From: an uncultured Roseburia sp. | Lineage (GTDB): Bacteria > Bacillota > Clostridia > Lachnospirales > Lachnospiraceae | Assembly: GCA_910587865.1 (NCBI GenBank) | Contig: CAJUNX010000030.1 | Location: 1-50,094, forward strand | Direction of reading: 5' to 3' | Length of the DNA: 50,094 bases | Shown: positions 31,781 through 40,816 of the stretch, in pieces | Layout: every line of letters starts with the position of its first letter | Position numbering within the stretch: the stretch's first letter is position 1 | Translations under genes and position numbers: made by a program | The notes under the pieces: generated by a model | The model's database searches: none | What the model was told of the DNA's origin: nothing | What the model saw: the letters and a program-made list of their open reading frames with translations, nothing else

Positions 31781-32998
31781 TCAGCTTTCTTTTATCGAGT
31801 CCGCGATCGCGTCCGCAAGCACGGCAAGCTCATCTTCCTTGTCCGCAGACAGTGAGGACGCAAGCGACAGCCGCTCGTTTAACACGGTCATGCACTTTAA
31901 TTCCTCATCGAGAAACTTCTGCATCAGATCGCCGGACCGACACGCCCAGGAACCGTTCTCCACAATCGCGAAGGTACGGTTCTGAAGATTCAGTGCCTTC
32001 ATGTCCATCAGGTAGTTGTGCATCACGGGGTAGATCCCGAGATTGTAGGTCACCGACGCCAGCACGATATGGCTGACCCTGAAGGTCTCGGAGATCAGAT
32101 AAGACACATGGGTATTCGACACGTCGTACACCACGGTATTCGTCACCCCGCGCTCCGCAAGCGCCGCAGCGAGCGCCTGCGCCGCAGCCTCGGTATTGCC
32201 GTACATCGAGGCATAGACAATCATCACGGCCTTCTCCTCCGGCTCATAGCTGCTCCAGTGCTGATATTTGTCGAGGATATATCCGAAATCATTTCTCCAC
32301 ACCGGGCCGTGCAGCGGGCAGATATACTTTATCTGATCCACGATGCCGCCCGCTTTTTTCAGCAGCGCCTGCACATGAGGCCCGTATTTGCCTACAATAT
32401 TCGTATAGTAACGGCGCGCCTCGTCGATCCAGTCGCGGTCAAAGTTCACCTCGTCGTTAAACAGTTTTCCGTCCAGCGCGATAAACGAGCCGAACGCATC
32501 CGCGGCAAACAATACGCCGTTCGTCACGTCAAAGGTCACCATCGCTTCCGGCCAGTGCACCATCGGAGCCGCCACGAAAGTCACCGTATGCGATCCGAAG
32601 CACTGCGTATCGCCCTCTTTCACCTCGATCAGCTCATGTCCGTCGATGTGGAATCCGAACTGACGCATCAGCATGAACGCTTTTTCCGTGCTGATGACTT
32701 TTACCTTCGGATAGCGGAGCAGAATCTCCTCGATCGAAGCGCCGTGATCCGGCTCCATGTGGTTGATCAGCAGAACGTCTAACGGTCTCCCGTCCAGCAG
32801 GTACTCGACATTCTCCACCAGCTGACGGCAGGCAGACCAGTCGATCGTGTCAAAGAGCACGGTCTGCTCATCCAGAAGCAGGTAGGAATTGTAGGATACT
32901 CCTTTTGGTATCGGATGAATATTCTCAAACAAAGCCAGGCGGTGATCATTTGCACCAACCCAGTACAGATCCTCTGTCACCTTTCTCACACAATGCAT
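31781..32998 (-). CDS. fprA: Flavodiiron protein (FprA-type A flavoprotein)
   Basis: A 405-residue soluble enzyme that reduces O2 to water or NO to N2O in anaerobes. The N-terminal metallo-beta-lactamase-like domain keeps the diiron ligands: NHMEPDHG (HxExDH), MVHWPE, FAADAFG and PLHGPVW. The C-terminal flavodoxin domain (from about residue 255) binds FMN (YASMYGNTEAAA). It needs an electron donor, usually rubredoxin. Here a rubredoxin domain is encoded in the gene 14 bp upstream, making a matched donor-acceptor operon. The start is ATG 32998 after AAGGAGGA. Confidence 0.95.
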   Translation of the reverse strand: MHCVRKVTEDLYWVGANDHRLALFENIHPIPKGVSYNSYLLLDEQTVLFDTIDWSACRQLVENVEYLLDGRPLDVLLINHMEPDHGASIEEILLRYPKVKVISTEKAFMLMRQFGFHIDGHELIEVKEGDTQCFGSHTVTFVAAPMVHWPEAMVTFDVTNGVLFAADAFGSFIALDGKLFNDEVNFDRDWIDEARRYYTNIVGKYGPHVQALLKKAGGIVDQIKYICPLHGPVWRNDFGYILDKYQHWSSYEPEEKAVMIVYASMYGNTEAAAQALAAALAERGVTNTVVYDVSNTHVSYLISETFRVSHIVLASVTYNLGIYPVMHNYLMDMKALNLQNRTFAIVENGSWACRSGDLMQKFLDEELKCMTVLNERLSLASSLSADKEDELAVLADAIADSIKES

Positions 32999-33012
32999 TA
33001 CAAATCCTCCTT

Positions 33013-34917
33013 CTATGCTTCGATAAAGTTATCCTTTGATTCCGCACACTCCGGGCAGACCCAGTCTTCCGGCAGCTTCTCAAAGAGCGTCCCCGGCGCG
33101 ACATCGGCGTCCGGATCCCCTGCCATCGGATTATACTCGTATCCGCACCCGCTGCAGACATACGTCTTATAGGACGGTTTTTCCTTCTTCGGGGTCGCGC
33201 GTTTCATCTTCTTCATCGGCGGCGCGGGCTTCTTCTCCTCACCGGTGTCAAGCGCCTCTGCGAGCAGCGGTAAAATCTCATTCACATCGCCGACAATCCC
33301 GTAATCACAGTTCTTGAAAATCGGCGCATTGGCGTTCTTATTGATCGCTACAATCGTAGCAGCGTCCTTGATGCCCTTTAAGTGCTGCACCGCGCCGGAG
33401 ATACCGCAGGCGATATAGAGATTCCCCATAAACTTCTGCCCGGACATTCCGACATAGCGGCTGATCGGGACATAGCGCAGCGTCTCGGCTACCGGACGGG
33501 AGGATCCGACCGCTGCCCCGGCCTGCTTCGCAAGCTCCTCGATCAGCTTCATGTTCGCCTTCTCTCCGATTCCTTTTCCGGCGCTGACCACGCGCTCCGC
33601 CTTTGTGATCGGCGTGTCGATGGGGATGCCGACGGTAAAATCATACCCGTCCTTCTTTAAGCTCTCCACCAGTGTGTCCACGCGCTCCTTCGCGCTTCCC
33701 TCCTTTAAGATCATCTTCTTTCTGGCCCCGGTCACCGGCCCCGCCTGCTTTAACACCGGCGCGCTCTCCTTCGGCGGCTTGCCCATGATATGGGAGGCGA
33801 TGACTACGCGCTGGATCTCGTTCGTACCCTCGTAGATCGTCGTGATCTTCGCGTCACGGTACATGCGTTCCACATCCATGCCCTTTAAGTATCCGTTGCC
33901 GCCGTAGATCTGAAGGGCATCGTTCGTCACCTCTAAGGCGATATCGGAGGCGTACTGCTTTGCCATCGCGGACTCCATGCCGTAGGGCTCGTGGTTCTCC
34001 TTTAAATCCGCGGCACTGTAGACCAGCAGACGCGCGCAGCGGATCTTCGTCGCCATGTCGGCGAGCTTAAAGGAAATCGACTGCTGAAAGCCGATGGGTT
34101 TGTCAAACTGCACACGCTCTTTTGCGTATTCCGTCGCGCTCTCAAATGCGCCCTGCGCGATCCCGAGGGCCTGGGATGCGATGCCGATCCGCCCGCCGTC
34201 TAACGTCGCCATCGCGATCTTAAAGCCCTGTCCCTCTTTGCCGAGCAGGTTCTCCTTCGGAACCTTCACGTCGTTAAATAAAAGCTGCGCCGTCGCGGAG
34301 GAGCGGATGCCCATCTTGTCGTAGTGGTCTCCGAACTCAAAGCCTTCCCAGCCTTTTTCCACAATAAAGGCGCTGATTCCTCTCGTCCCGATCCCCGGCG
34401 TCGTGACCGCAAACACGACATATGTATCGGCTTCGCCGCCGTTTGTGATAAAAATCTTCTCCCCGTTCAGCAGATAATAATCGCCCTGCAGAACGGCTGT
34501 CGTCTCGGTACCTCCGGCATCCGAACCGGCATTCGGCTCCGTCAGCCCGAACGCGCCGATCATCTCACCGCGCGCAAGCGGCACCAGATACTTCTTCTTC
34601 TGCTCTTCGGTTCCGAATGCAAAGATCGGCCAGCTGCCAAGCGAGACATGCGCGGATAAAATCACACCCGTGCCGCCGTCCACCCGCGAGAGCTCTTCCA
34701 CTGCAATCGCATAGCTCATAACATCCATTCCTGCTCCGCCGTACTCCTTCGGGTAGGGAAGACCCATCCAGCCCCGCTCTGCCATCTTCTCCACTACTTC
34801 CCGCGGAAAATGATTCTCTTTGTCCCACAGAAACGTATAAGGTTTGACCTCTGCCTCCGCGAACTCCCGGATCTGTGCCCGGAACGCCTCGTGTCCGGCT
34901 GTCGTTTTGAAGTACAT
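33013..34917 (-). CDS. Acyl-CoA dehydrogenase-EtfA-rubredoxin fusion
   Basis: A 634-residue three-part flavo/iron protein. Residues 1-385 are an acyl-CoA dehydrogenase (FGLTEPNAGSDAGGTETTA; catalytic Glu in YEGTNEIQR). Residues about 420-560 match the FAD-binding C-terminal domain of electron-transfer flavoprotein alpha (AGAAVGSSRPVAET, LYIACGISGAVQHLKGI, IVAINKNANAPIFK, YGIVGDVNEILP). After a Pro/Lys linker, residues about 580-634 are rubredoxin (YVCSGCGYEYNP, DWVCPECAESKDNF; four Cys ligands). EtfB is absent. Electrons taken from an acyl-CoA could pass through FAD to the rubredoxin and on to the flavodiiron protein encoded next. The start is ATG 34917 after GGAGGAATT; an in-frame upstream extension has no support. 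Confidence 0.92.
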   Translation of the reverse strand: MYFKTTAGHEAFRAQIREFAEAEVKPYTFLWDKENHFPREVVEKMAERGWMGLPYPKEYGGAGMDVMSYAIAVEELSRVDGGTGVILSAHVSLGSWPIFAFGTEEQKKKYLVPLARGEMIGAFGLTEPNAGSDAGGTETTAVLQGDYYLLNGEKIFITNGGEADTYVVFAVTTPGIGTRGISAFIVEKGWEGFEFGDHYDKMGIRSSATAQLLFNDVKVPKENLLGKEGQGFKIAMATLDGGRIGIASQALGIAQGAFESATEYAKERVQFDKPIGFQQSISFKLADMATKIRCARLLVYSAADLKENHEPYGMESAMAKQYASDIALEVTNDALQIYGGNGYLKGMDVERMYRDAKITTIYEGTNEIQRVVIASHIMGKPPKESAPVLKQAGPVTGARKKMILKEGSAKERVDTLVESLKKDGYDFTVGIPIDTPITKAERVVSAGKGIGEKANMKLIEELAKQAGAAVGSSRPVAETLRYVPISRYVGMSGQKFMGNLYIACGISGAVQHLKGIKDAATIVAINKNANAPIFKNCDYGIVGDVNEILPLLAEALDTGEEKKPAPPMKKMKRATPKKEKPSYKTYVCSGCGYEYNPMAGDPDADVAPGTLFEKLPEDWVCPECAESKDNFIEA

Positions 34918-34960
34918 ACCAATTCCTCCTTTTCTTTTTTTCGCACCTGCTAATGCATTT

Positions 34961-34989
34961 ATTATAGCACTGTCGTTCTTTGCGGTCAA
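34961..34989 (-). promoter_or_regulatory. Sigma-A promoter of the acyl-CoA dehydrogenase-flavodiiron operon
   Basis: On the minus strand TTGACC (34984-34989), 17-bp spacer, perfect TATAAT (34961-34966), 44 nt upstream of the start codon. It should be strong. Confidence 0.8.
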
Positions 34990-35067
34990 CGAAAAGGCAT
35001 ATTTAATTTTGTATTTTAACCGTATTTTTCCGACTATTCTGTCGAAACAGACAAGTTTTAAAAACAA

Positions 35068-36210
35068 TCAGATCATGTTCCGGTATTTCTCCGCCTCCTT
35101 CACGCACTCATCGAGCAGCTCCTGAAGCCGTGTCAGGCAGTAGGGCAGGGATCTGGAACCGTTTAAGTGCTTCCACCACAGCACACGGAAGCGGATGTAA
35201 CGATGAATCTTCTGCGCGTTCGCATCTACCGCTTCCACAAATGCTTTGCGAAGCTCTGGCTGCACCTTCCGCTTCTTTCCCTCCGCATGTTTCCCGTAGA
35301 GAACCACAAGAAGAAGGAGCAGAAGCCAGAACAGGTAGATCCCCGCGAGAATCCAGGTCAGGATATCGTCAAAGCTCCCCGACAGTTTCATACCGCTCAT
35401 GACGCCCACGACACCGCAGAGCCCCGCGGCGATCGGCACCACCGGAAAGATCAGCCAGAACAGCAGGGAAAAATCGTCCGTGGCCCCCGAACACCGGAAA
35501 AAGCACACAAGGATCTGCAGCACAAGCGGCGCCGCAAAGACGACAAACGTCATATTTTCTCCGATCTTCACCGCCACAGCCTGGATCACATTCAGCATAA
35601 AATGCGGTATGCCCGGTATCGTGGGACTGATACACAAAAACGTCCATATCATTGCAAAGAGGATCCAGCGGGAAGCCTTCTTCAGACTGATATAGTTCCC
35701 CGTCAGCTCCGACAACGCCTTGCGGCTGTCCATAATGTCTTTAAAATATCCCCGCAGCGAATGTTCAAAATTATCGCTTTTTCCTCCCAGTCTGTCGACG
35801 CATTCCGAGAGATTGTCAAAATAATCGACCGCAAGCACCGCTTCACCCGCCTTCGTATCAATAAATTCGCCGCTGTCGCTATCTAATCTGCTTTTTATAA
35901 ACGTTGATTTCCTCCACGTTTGTTCGATCTCTGCAGGAAATTCGCCGACAGTGATCCCCTTCTTTTTCTTTGAAAGAAACCGTTCGATCGAGGCGTCGCC
36001 CCACTCCCAGACCTCAAAGAGCCATTCTTTGTTATCATCCTTCCAGCCCTTTTTGCTGTACACTTTTCCGTCACCCCTGGTATTCTCCACACCGTTCCGT
36101 ATTCCTGCCTGATACCAGCTGCCCACTGTGCCGTCCGCTTTTGCTTTCTTTGTAAACTGTCCGTTCTCGTCCAGATCCGCAAACAGTTCACTGTCCGATA
36201 AAAATTCCAT
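35068..36210 (-). CDS. Membrane protein of unknown function, 380 residues
   Basis: I do not recognise a family. The first 170 residues are soluble and charged, starting MEFLSDSELFADLDENGQF and rich in Trp, Gly and Lys (GSWYQAGIRNGVENTRGDG, EWLFEVWEWGD). Four membrane segments follow (WILFAMIWTFLCISPTIPG; FVVFAAPLVLQILVCFF; LLFWLIFPVVPIAAGLCGVV; WILAGIYLFWLLLLLLVVLY). The C-terminal 90 residues are basic and helical. No signal peptide. It stands alone between nfnB and the acyl-CoA dehydrogenase on the same strand. The start is ATG 36210 after GGGGAGA. Confidence 0.75.
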   Translation of the reverse strand: MEFLSDSELFADLDENGQFTKKAKADGTVGSWYQAGIRNGVENTRGDGKVYSKKGWKDDNKEWLFEVWEWGDASIERFLSKKKKGITVGEFPAEIEQTWRKSTFIKSRLDSDSGEFIDTKAGEAVLAVDYFDNLSECVDRLGGKSDNFEHSLRGYFKDIMDSRKALSELTGNYISLKKASRWILFAMIWTFLCISPTIPGIPHFMLNVIQAVAVKIGENMTFVVFAAPLVLQILVCFFRCSGATDDFSLLFWLIFPVVPIAAGLCGVVGVMSGMKLSGSFDDILTWILAGIYLFWLLLLLLVVLYGKHAEGKKRKVQPELRKAFVEAVDANAQKIHRYIRFRVLWWKHLNGSRSLPYCLTRLQELLDECVKEAEKYRNMI

Positions 36211-36298
36211 AACTATTCTCCCCGTTCTATATCAAAATTATCGTTCAGCCCGCACAGGCGGTCCGCAATGCAGCAGACTTTCCGGCGCGCTCCTGTGC

Positions 36299-36353
36299 AA
36301 AAAAGCGCCGAAGGGAAACGGGTATCTGCCCGGCCCGCCATCCCCCGGCGCTT
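36299..36353 (-). terminator. Intrinsic terminator after nfnB
   Basis: On the minus strand AAGCGCCG (36346-36353) pairs with CGGCGCTT (36303-36310), with further G/C pairing inside, and is followed by a T-run (36299-36304). It starts about 40 nt past the nfnB stop codon. Confidence 0.8.
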
Positions 36354-36390
36354 CTTTTGATACAACACTCACTGCGTGTTATCTGCCATA

Positions 36391-37776
36391 TTATTTTGCA
36401 CGTAAGTACTCATCGATGCCCTTCGCGGCCGCCTTGCCGGCGCCCATCGCAAGGATGACAGTCGCCGCGCCCGTCACGGCGTCGCCGCCGGCATAGACAC
36501 CCTCCTTTGATGTCGCCCCGTTATCCTCATCCGCCACGATACATTTCCAGCGGTTCGTCTCAAGTCCTTTTGTCGTCGAGGAAATCAGCGGGTTCGGGGA
36601 TGTCCCAAGGGACATGATGACCGTATCCGCCTCGATCTCATACTCGGAACCGGGGACTTCCACCGGCCGTCTTCTGCCGGACTCATCCGGCTCGCCGAGT
36701 TCCATCTTAATCACGCGCGCGCCGCGCACACAGCCGTTCTCATCCACGAGCAGCTCCTTCGGGTTCTGGAGCAGGTCAAAAATGATGCCCTCCTCCTTCG
36801 CGTGGTGAACCTCCTCCACACGCGCCGGAAGCTCCTCCTCGCTGCGCCGGTAGACGATATGCACCTCGGCCCCGAGACGCTTCGCGGTACGGGCCGCATC
36901 CATGGCTACGTTGCCGCCGCCCACCACAATCACCTTTGATCCGGTCTTAATGGGGGTGTCATAGCCCTCTAAAAATGCTTTCATCAGGTTATTTCTCGTC
37001 AGGTACTCATTCGCGGAGAACACGCCCATCGCCTGCTCGCCGGGAATGCCCATGAATTTGGGAAGTCCCGCGCCGGAACCGATGAAGACCGCCTCAAAGC
37101 CCTCCTTCTCCATCAGTTCGTCGATCGTCACGGATTTGCCGATCACGACATTTGTCTCAATCTTTACGCCGAGTGCTTTTACATTCTCAACCTCCGCCGC
37201 CACGACCGCCTGCTTCGGGAGACGGAATTCCGGGATTCCGTATACCAGCACGCCGCCCGGCTCATGCAGCGCCTCAAAAATCGTCACGTCATAGCCCATC
37301 TTCGCGAGGTCGCCCGCGCAGGTTAAGCCCGCAGGGCCGGAACCGATCACGGCTGCCTTGTGCCCGTTCTTTGTCTCCGGCGCATTCGGCCTGATCCCGT
37401 GCTCTCTCGCCCAGTCCGCGGTAAACCGCTCTAACTTTCCGATCGATACCGGATCGCCCTTGATGCCGCGGATACATTTTCCCTCACACTGTGTCTCCTG
37501 CGGGCAGACACGTCCGCAGACGGCCGGGAGCGCGGAGGATGCGCTGATCGTCTGATACGCCTCCTCGAATTTTCCTTCCTTTACCTGCGCGATGAAGCCC
37601 GGGATATCGATGGCGACCGGGCAGCCCTTCACGCACTGCGCATTTTTACAATTGATACAGCGCGACGCCTCCGCCACTGCTTCCTCTTCGTTGTATCCCA
37701 GACACACTTCCTCAAAATTCGCCGCACGCACCGCAGGTTCCTGCTCGCGGACCGGAACTTTATTCAAAACATCCAT
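36391..37776 (-). CDS. nfnB: NfnB-like NADPH-dependent FAD/Fe-S oxidoreductase (GltA family)
   Basis: A 461-residue protein of the glutamate-synthase small-subunit family. The N-terminal [4Fe-4S] domain reads RCINCKNAQCVKGCP and later CGRVCPQETQCEGKC. The FAD site is IGSGPAGLTCAGDLAKMGYD and the NADPH site VVGGGNVAMDAARTAKRLGA. It is annotated in databases as gltA, but the gene upstream is the NfnA subunit, so the pair is better read as the electron-bifurcating NADH-dependent reduced ferredoxin:NADP+ oxidoreductase. The start is ATG 37776 after AAAAGGTG. The 222-nt gap to nfnA is unusually long. Confidence 0.9.
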   Translation of the reverse strand: MDVLNKVPVREQEPAVRAANFEEVCLGYNEEEAVAEASRCINCKNAQCVKGCPVAIDIPGFIAQVKEGKFEEAYQTISASSALPAVCGRVCPQETQCEGKCIRGIKGDPVSIGKLERFTADWAREHGIRPNAPETKNGHKAAVIGSGPAGLTCAGDLAKMGYDVTIFEALHEPGGVLVYGIPEFRLPKQAVVAAEVENVKALGVKIETNVVIGKSVTIDELMEKEGFEAVFIGSGAGLPKFMGIPGEQAMGVFSANEYLTRNNLMKAFLEGYDTPIKTGSKVIVVGGGNVAMDAARTAKRLGAEVHIVYRRSEEELPARVEEVHHAKEEGIIFDLLQNPKELLVDENGCVRGARVIKMELGEPDESGRRRPVEVPGSEYEIEADTVIMSLGTSPNPLISSTTKGLETNRWKCIVADEDNGATSKEGVYAGGDAVTGAATVILAMGAGKAAAKGIDEYLRAK

Positions 37777-37998
37777 ATTATTCACCTTTTCTGCGCTGCT
37801 TTTGTGCATAACGGGTTTGTGATCAGCCCTATGTGGCTTTGCAGCGCACAGACACAAATCCCGCGATTGAAAATATTAATTCTCAATCTTACCTCTATCT
37901 GATTCTGTTGTGATTTTTCGTGTTTTCCTGTCTGCATGGCATTTTCCGAAACCGGCCGTTCTGCCGGTAAACGCTGCTCATACAGCCGGATTCCCCTC
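37777..37998 (-). promoter_or_regulatory. Structured intercistronic region nfnA-nfnB
   Basis: 222 nt without a gene. An inverted repeat TGCGCTGC/GCAGCGCA has its 3' arm directly in front of the nfnB ribosome site (AAAAGGTG). Other hairpins are ACCGGC/GCCGGT and GATTGA/TCAATC. No convincing promoter. It could tune nfnB translation or mRNA processing. Confidence 0.35.
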
Positions 37999-38877
37999 TC
38001 AGCCGCAGTGTCCGCAGCCGCCGTGGTGGGTGCCGCCTTCCTGAAGCTTTAACATCGCACGGCCTTCTTCGGTCTTATACTGCAGCTGACGCTGCATCGC
38101 CTGATCGAAATCCACCAGATGGCCGTCGAACTCCGGTCCGTCCACGCATGCAAACTTCACCTCATCGCCGACCACAAGCCGGCAGGCGCCGCACATGCCG
38201 GTGCCGTCCACCATGATCGGGTTCATGGAGACGATCGTATGTATGCCGAGCTCCTTCGTGAGCTTACAGACAAACTTCATCATGATCATCGGCCCGATCG
38301 CCACGCAGTGGTCATAGCGCACACCCTGATCCCAGAGCGCCTGAAGCTGCGCCGTTCCCACGCCGTGGAACCCGTAGGAACCGTCGTCCGTGGTCACATA
38401 AAGATTTGCCGCAACGGCTTTCATCTCGTCCTCTAAGATCAGAAGATCCTTACTCCGCGCGCCCATGATGACGTCACAGTCCACACCGTGGTCATGCAGC
38501 CATTTCACCTGCGGATACACCGGCGCCGTTCCCACGCCCCCGGCGATAAATACGATCTTTTTCTTTTTCAGTTCCTCAATGTCCTCGCTGATCAGATCGG
38601 ACGCGCAGCCGAGCGGTCCCACAAAATCCTGAAACGAATCGCCCTCCTGCAGCGCTGTCAGGCGCTCCGTGGACGCGCCCACGGTCTGTGTGACGATCGT
38701 GATGGTTCCCGCTTCTCTGTCATAGTCGCAGATCGTAAGCGGGATACGCTCTCCCACCTCGTCAATCTTTACGATCACAAACTGCCCCGGTTCACAGTAC
38801 TGTGCGACACGCGGCGCTTTGACATCCATAAGCCAGATCTTATCCGCCAGCTTTTCTCTTTTTACGATTGGATACAT
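37999..38877 (-). CDS. nfnA: NfnA-like NADH/FAD-binding subunit
   Basis: A 292-residue ferredoxin-NADP reductase-like protein. The FAD-binding barrel has GERIPLTICDYD. The NAD domain has FIAGGVGTAPVYPQVKWL. The C-terminal [2Fe-2S] loop reads DGTGMCGACRLVVGDEVKFAC. This is the layout of NfnA (also called sulfide dehydrogenase beta). With NfnB it couples NADH, NADPH and ferredoxin pools in anaerobes. The C-terminus ends in a His/Gly/Cys-rich tail (GGTHHGGCGHCG). The start is ATG 38877 after GGAGGAAAAG. Confidence 0.9.
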   Translation of the reverse strand: MYPIVKREKLADKIWLMDVKAPRVAQYCEPGQFVIVKIDEVGERIPLTICDYDREAGTITIVTQTVGASTERLTALQEGDSFQDFVGPLGCASDLISEDIEELKKKKIVFIAGGVGTAPVYPQVKWLHDHGVDCDVIMGARSKDLLILEDEMKAVAANLYVTTDDGSYGFHGVGTAQLQALWDQGVRYDHCVAIGPMIMMKFVCKLTKELGIHTIVSMNPIMVDGTGMCGACRLVVGDEVKFACVDGPEFDGHLVDFDQAMQRQLQYKTEEGRAMLKLQEGGTHHGGCGHCG

Positions 38878-38949
38878 CTTTTCCTCCTCCATTCATCTTT
38901 CGGTAATCACCCGTCGGCTTTCTGGATCATTACACGCTCTTAACATAAC

Positions 38950-38978
38950 ATCATAACGGAAAAGACATCATATTTCAA
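38950..38978 (-). promoter_or_regulatory. Sigma-A promoter of nfnAB
   Basis: On the minus strand TTGAAA (38973-38978), 17-bp spacer, TATGAT (38950-38955), about 65 nt upstream of the nfnA ribosome site. Confidence 0.65.
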
Positions 38979-39030
38979 CGGCTTTTCGTCATTTTCCAAC
39001 TTTTTATCCGGCATCCGCGGCCCATCTTTT

Positions 39031-39849
39031 TCATGCGGTGATCCTGTCGTGATCCGGCTCTTTTCCGGAAAGAGACGCAAACCGTTCCGACAGATCCTCC
39101 GCCGTCATTGCGGCCCGCTCCTCCCCCTCCACATCGAGAACAATGCGGCCGGCATCCATCATCAGCGTGCGGCTGCCCAGCGCTAACGCCTGATGCATGT
39201 TGTGCGTCACCATCAGGCAGGTGATCTTCCCCTCAGCCACGATCCGCCGGGTAAGCGCCAGAACCTGCTTTGCAGCCGCCGGGTCAAGCGCCGCCGTATG
39301 CTCATCCAGAAGCAGAAGCTTCGGCGCTGCAAAGGCCGCCATCAGAAGCGTCAGCGCCTGCCTCTGCCCGCCGGAGAGCAGACCGACCGGCTGCTTCATC
39401 CTCTCCTCCAGCCCCATGCCAAGCTGTGCGAGACGCTCCCGGAACGCCTGTTTCTCCGCCGTGCCGATCCTGCCCAAAAGTCGGCGCGCCGTCCCCCGCA
39501 TACACGCGAGCGCCATATTTTCCTCGATCGTCATGTGCGGCGCCGTCCCCTTTAACGGATCCTGAAACAGGCGGCCGATCACACGGCTGCGCACATAGTC
39601 CTTCTGATCGGTAATGTCCTCTCCGTCTAAGGCGATCAGACCGCGGTCCGGATAAAAGGATCCCGCGATCGCGTGAAACAGCGTCGATTTTCCCGCACCG
39701 TTTCCTCCTATGATCGTCGCGAACTCACCTGCTTTTAACTCCAGACTGACGCCATCCAGCACGCATTTCTCATTGACGGTCCCCGGATAAAATGTTTTGC
39801 TGACATTTTTTAAGATCAGCATCCGATTCGTATGAGCTGCCATATTCAT
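39031..39849 (-). CDS. trpZ: TrpZ-type ABC ATPase (tryptophan uptake)
   Basis: A 272-residue ABC ATPase with Walker A GGNGAGKST, signature LLSGGQRQAL, Walker B KLLLLDEHTAALDP and switch MVTHNMHQAL. It follows the permease gene, which overlaps its start by 80 bp. Both ATG 39849 (ribosome site GAGGAG, 7 nt spacing) and ATG 39822 are possible; the first has the better ribosome site. The substrate is inferred from the Trp-type T-box at the head of the operon. Confidence 0.85.
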   Translation of the reverse strand: MNMAAHTNRMLILKNVSKTFYPGTVNEKCVLDGVSLELKAGEFATIIGGNGAGKSTLFHAIAGSFYPDRGLIALDGEDITDQKDYVRSRVIGRLFQDPLKGTAPHMTIEENMALACMRGTARRLLGRIGTAEKQAFRERLAQLGMGLEERMKQPVGLLSGGQRQALTLLMAAFAAPKLLLLDEHTAALDPAAAKQVLALTRRIVAEGKITCLMVTHNMHQALALGSRTLMMDAGRIVLDVEGEERAAMTAEDLSERFASLSGKEPDHDRITA

Positions 39850-40798
39850 ATCTGTTCTCCTCTCCAGACAATTCCCTGATATACTGTTTTCTTTCTTCCC
39901 CTGCCGCCTTTCTCTGCCGCAGAACGGCTGCCTGCCGTTTCAGATGGGGAAGCGCGATCGCCACAGCCACGATGACCGCCGACACCAGCTTTAAGCATTC
40001 GGCAGGAACGCTTAAGCGCAGCGCGACCGCCACGAGGAAGCGATAAAGGCAGCTTCCGATGATCACACCTGCGACGCAGCGGCGCATCGTTCCTTTCCCG
40101 ATGATCGTCTCCCCGATGATCAGACTTGCCAGCGCGATCGTCACCATGCCGGTCCCCAGACTGATATCGCAGGATTTCTGATACTGCGCCAGCAGGCCGC
40201 CCGAAAGCGCGGTCAGCGCATTGGCGATGCACAGCCCGATCGTGACCATCCGGCCGGTATCGATCCCCGATGCGCGCACCATATCCGGATTGTCACCAGT
40301 TGCCCGGATCGAAAGCCCCAGTCTCGTGCAAAGAAACAGCGAGAGCGCCGCTCCGGTCAGAACCACCAGCGCAGCTGCCACGATCAGCTTATAAAAACTC
40401 CCGCCGACCGCCTCCTTCGCCCATGTAAAAACCGATTCACAGGCAAAGAGATTCAGGTTCGAGGCAAATCCCATCACTGCGATATTGATCGTGTATAATC
40501 CCGTATTAACGATAATTCCCGCAAGTATCGAACGAATGCCGAGCTTCGTCTGCAGAAACGCCGTCACAAAGCCGGAACACACACCTGCGCCCATGGCCGC
40601 AGGCAGCGCCAGCAGCGGATGGCCGGCCAGCGTTACGGACGCGCAGACCGCGCACCCGAGCGTAAAGCAGCCGTCCGTCGAGAGATCCGCAATATCGAGA
40701 ATCGAAAAGGATAAAAACAGCGCCAGCGCGACGAGCGCGTAGATCAGCCCGAGCTCCATTGCATTCTGCAAAATTGACAATGTAATCACTGAACCCAT
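39770..40798 (-). CDS. trpY: TrpY-type ABC permease
   Basis: A 342-residue membrane protein of the branched-chain amino acid/unknown-substrate ABC permease family, with eight to ten hydrophobic segments and conserved stretches LGIRSILAGIIVNTGLYTIN, GLSIRATGDNPDMVRASGID and ALASLIIGETIIGKGTMRR. The last 27 residues are read through the beginning of the ATPase gene in another frame, so the two genes overlap by 80 bp. Confidence 0.85.
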   Translation of the reverse strand: MGSVITLSILQNAMELGLIYALVALALFLSFSILDIADLSTDGCFTLGCAVCASVTLAGHPLLALPAAMGAGVCSGFVTAFLQTKLGIRSILAGIIVNTGLYTINIAVMGFASNLNLFACESVFTWAKEAVGGSFYKLIVAAALVVLTGAALSLFLCTRLGLSIRATGDNPDMVRASGIDTGRMVTIGLCIANALTALSGGLLAQYQKSCDISLGTGMVTIALASLIIGETIIGKGTMRRCVAGVIIGSCLYRFLVAVALRLSVPAECLKLVSAVIVAVAIALPHLKRQAAVLRQRKAAGEERKQYIRELSGEENRYEYGSSYESDADLKKCQQNILSGDRQ

Positions 40799-40816
40799 AT
40801 CTCACTCCATTCCAGT

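Noticed and set aside
39770..39849. A frameshift making the trpY-trpZ overlap
   Set aside because: Both starts have good ribosome sites and both proteins are otherwise complete. A true overlap is the simpler reading, though not proven.
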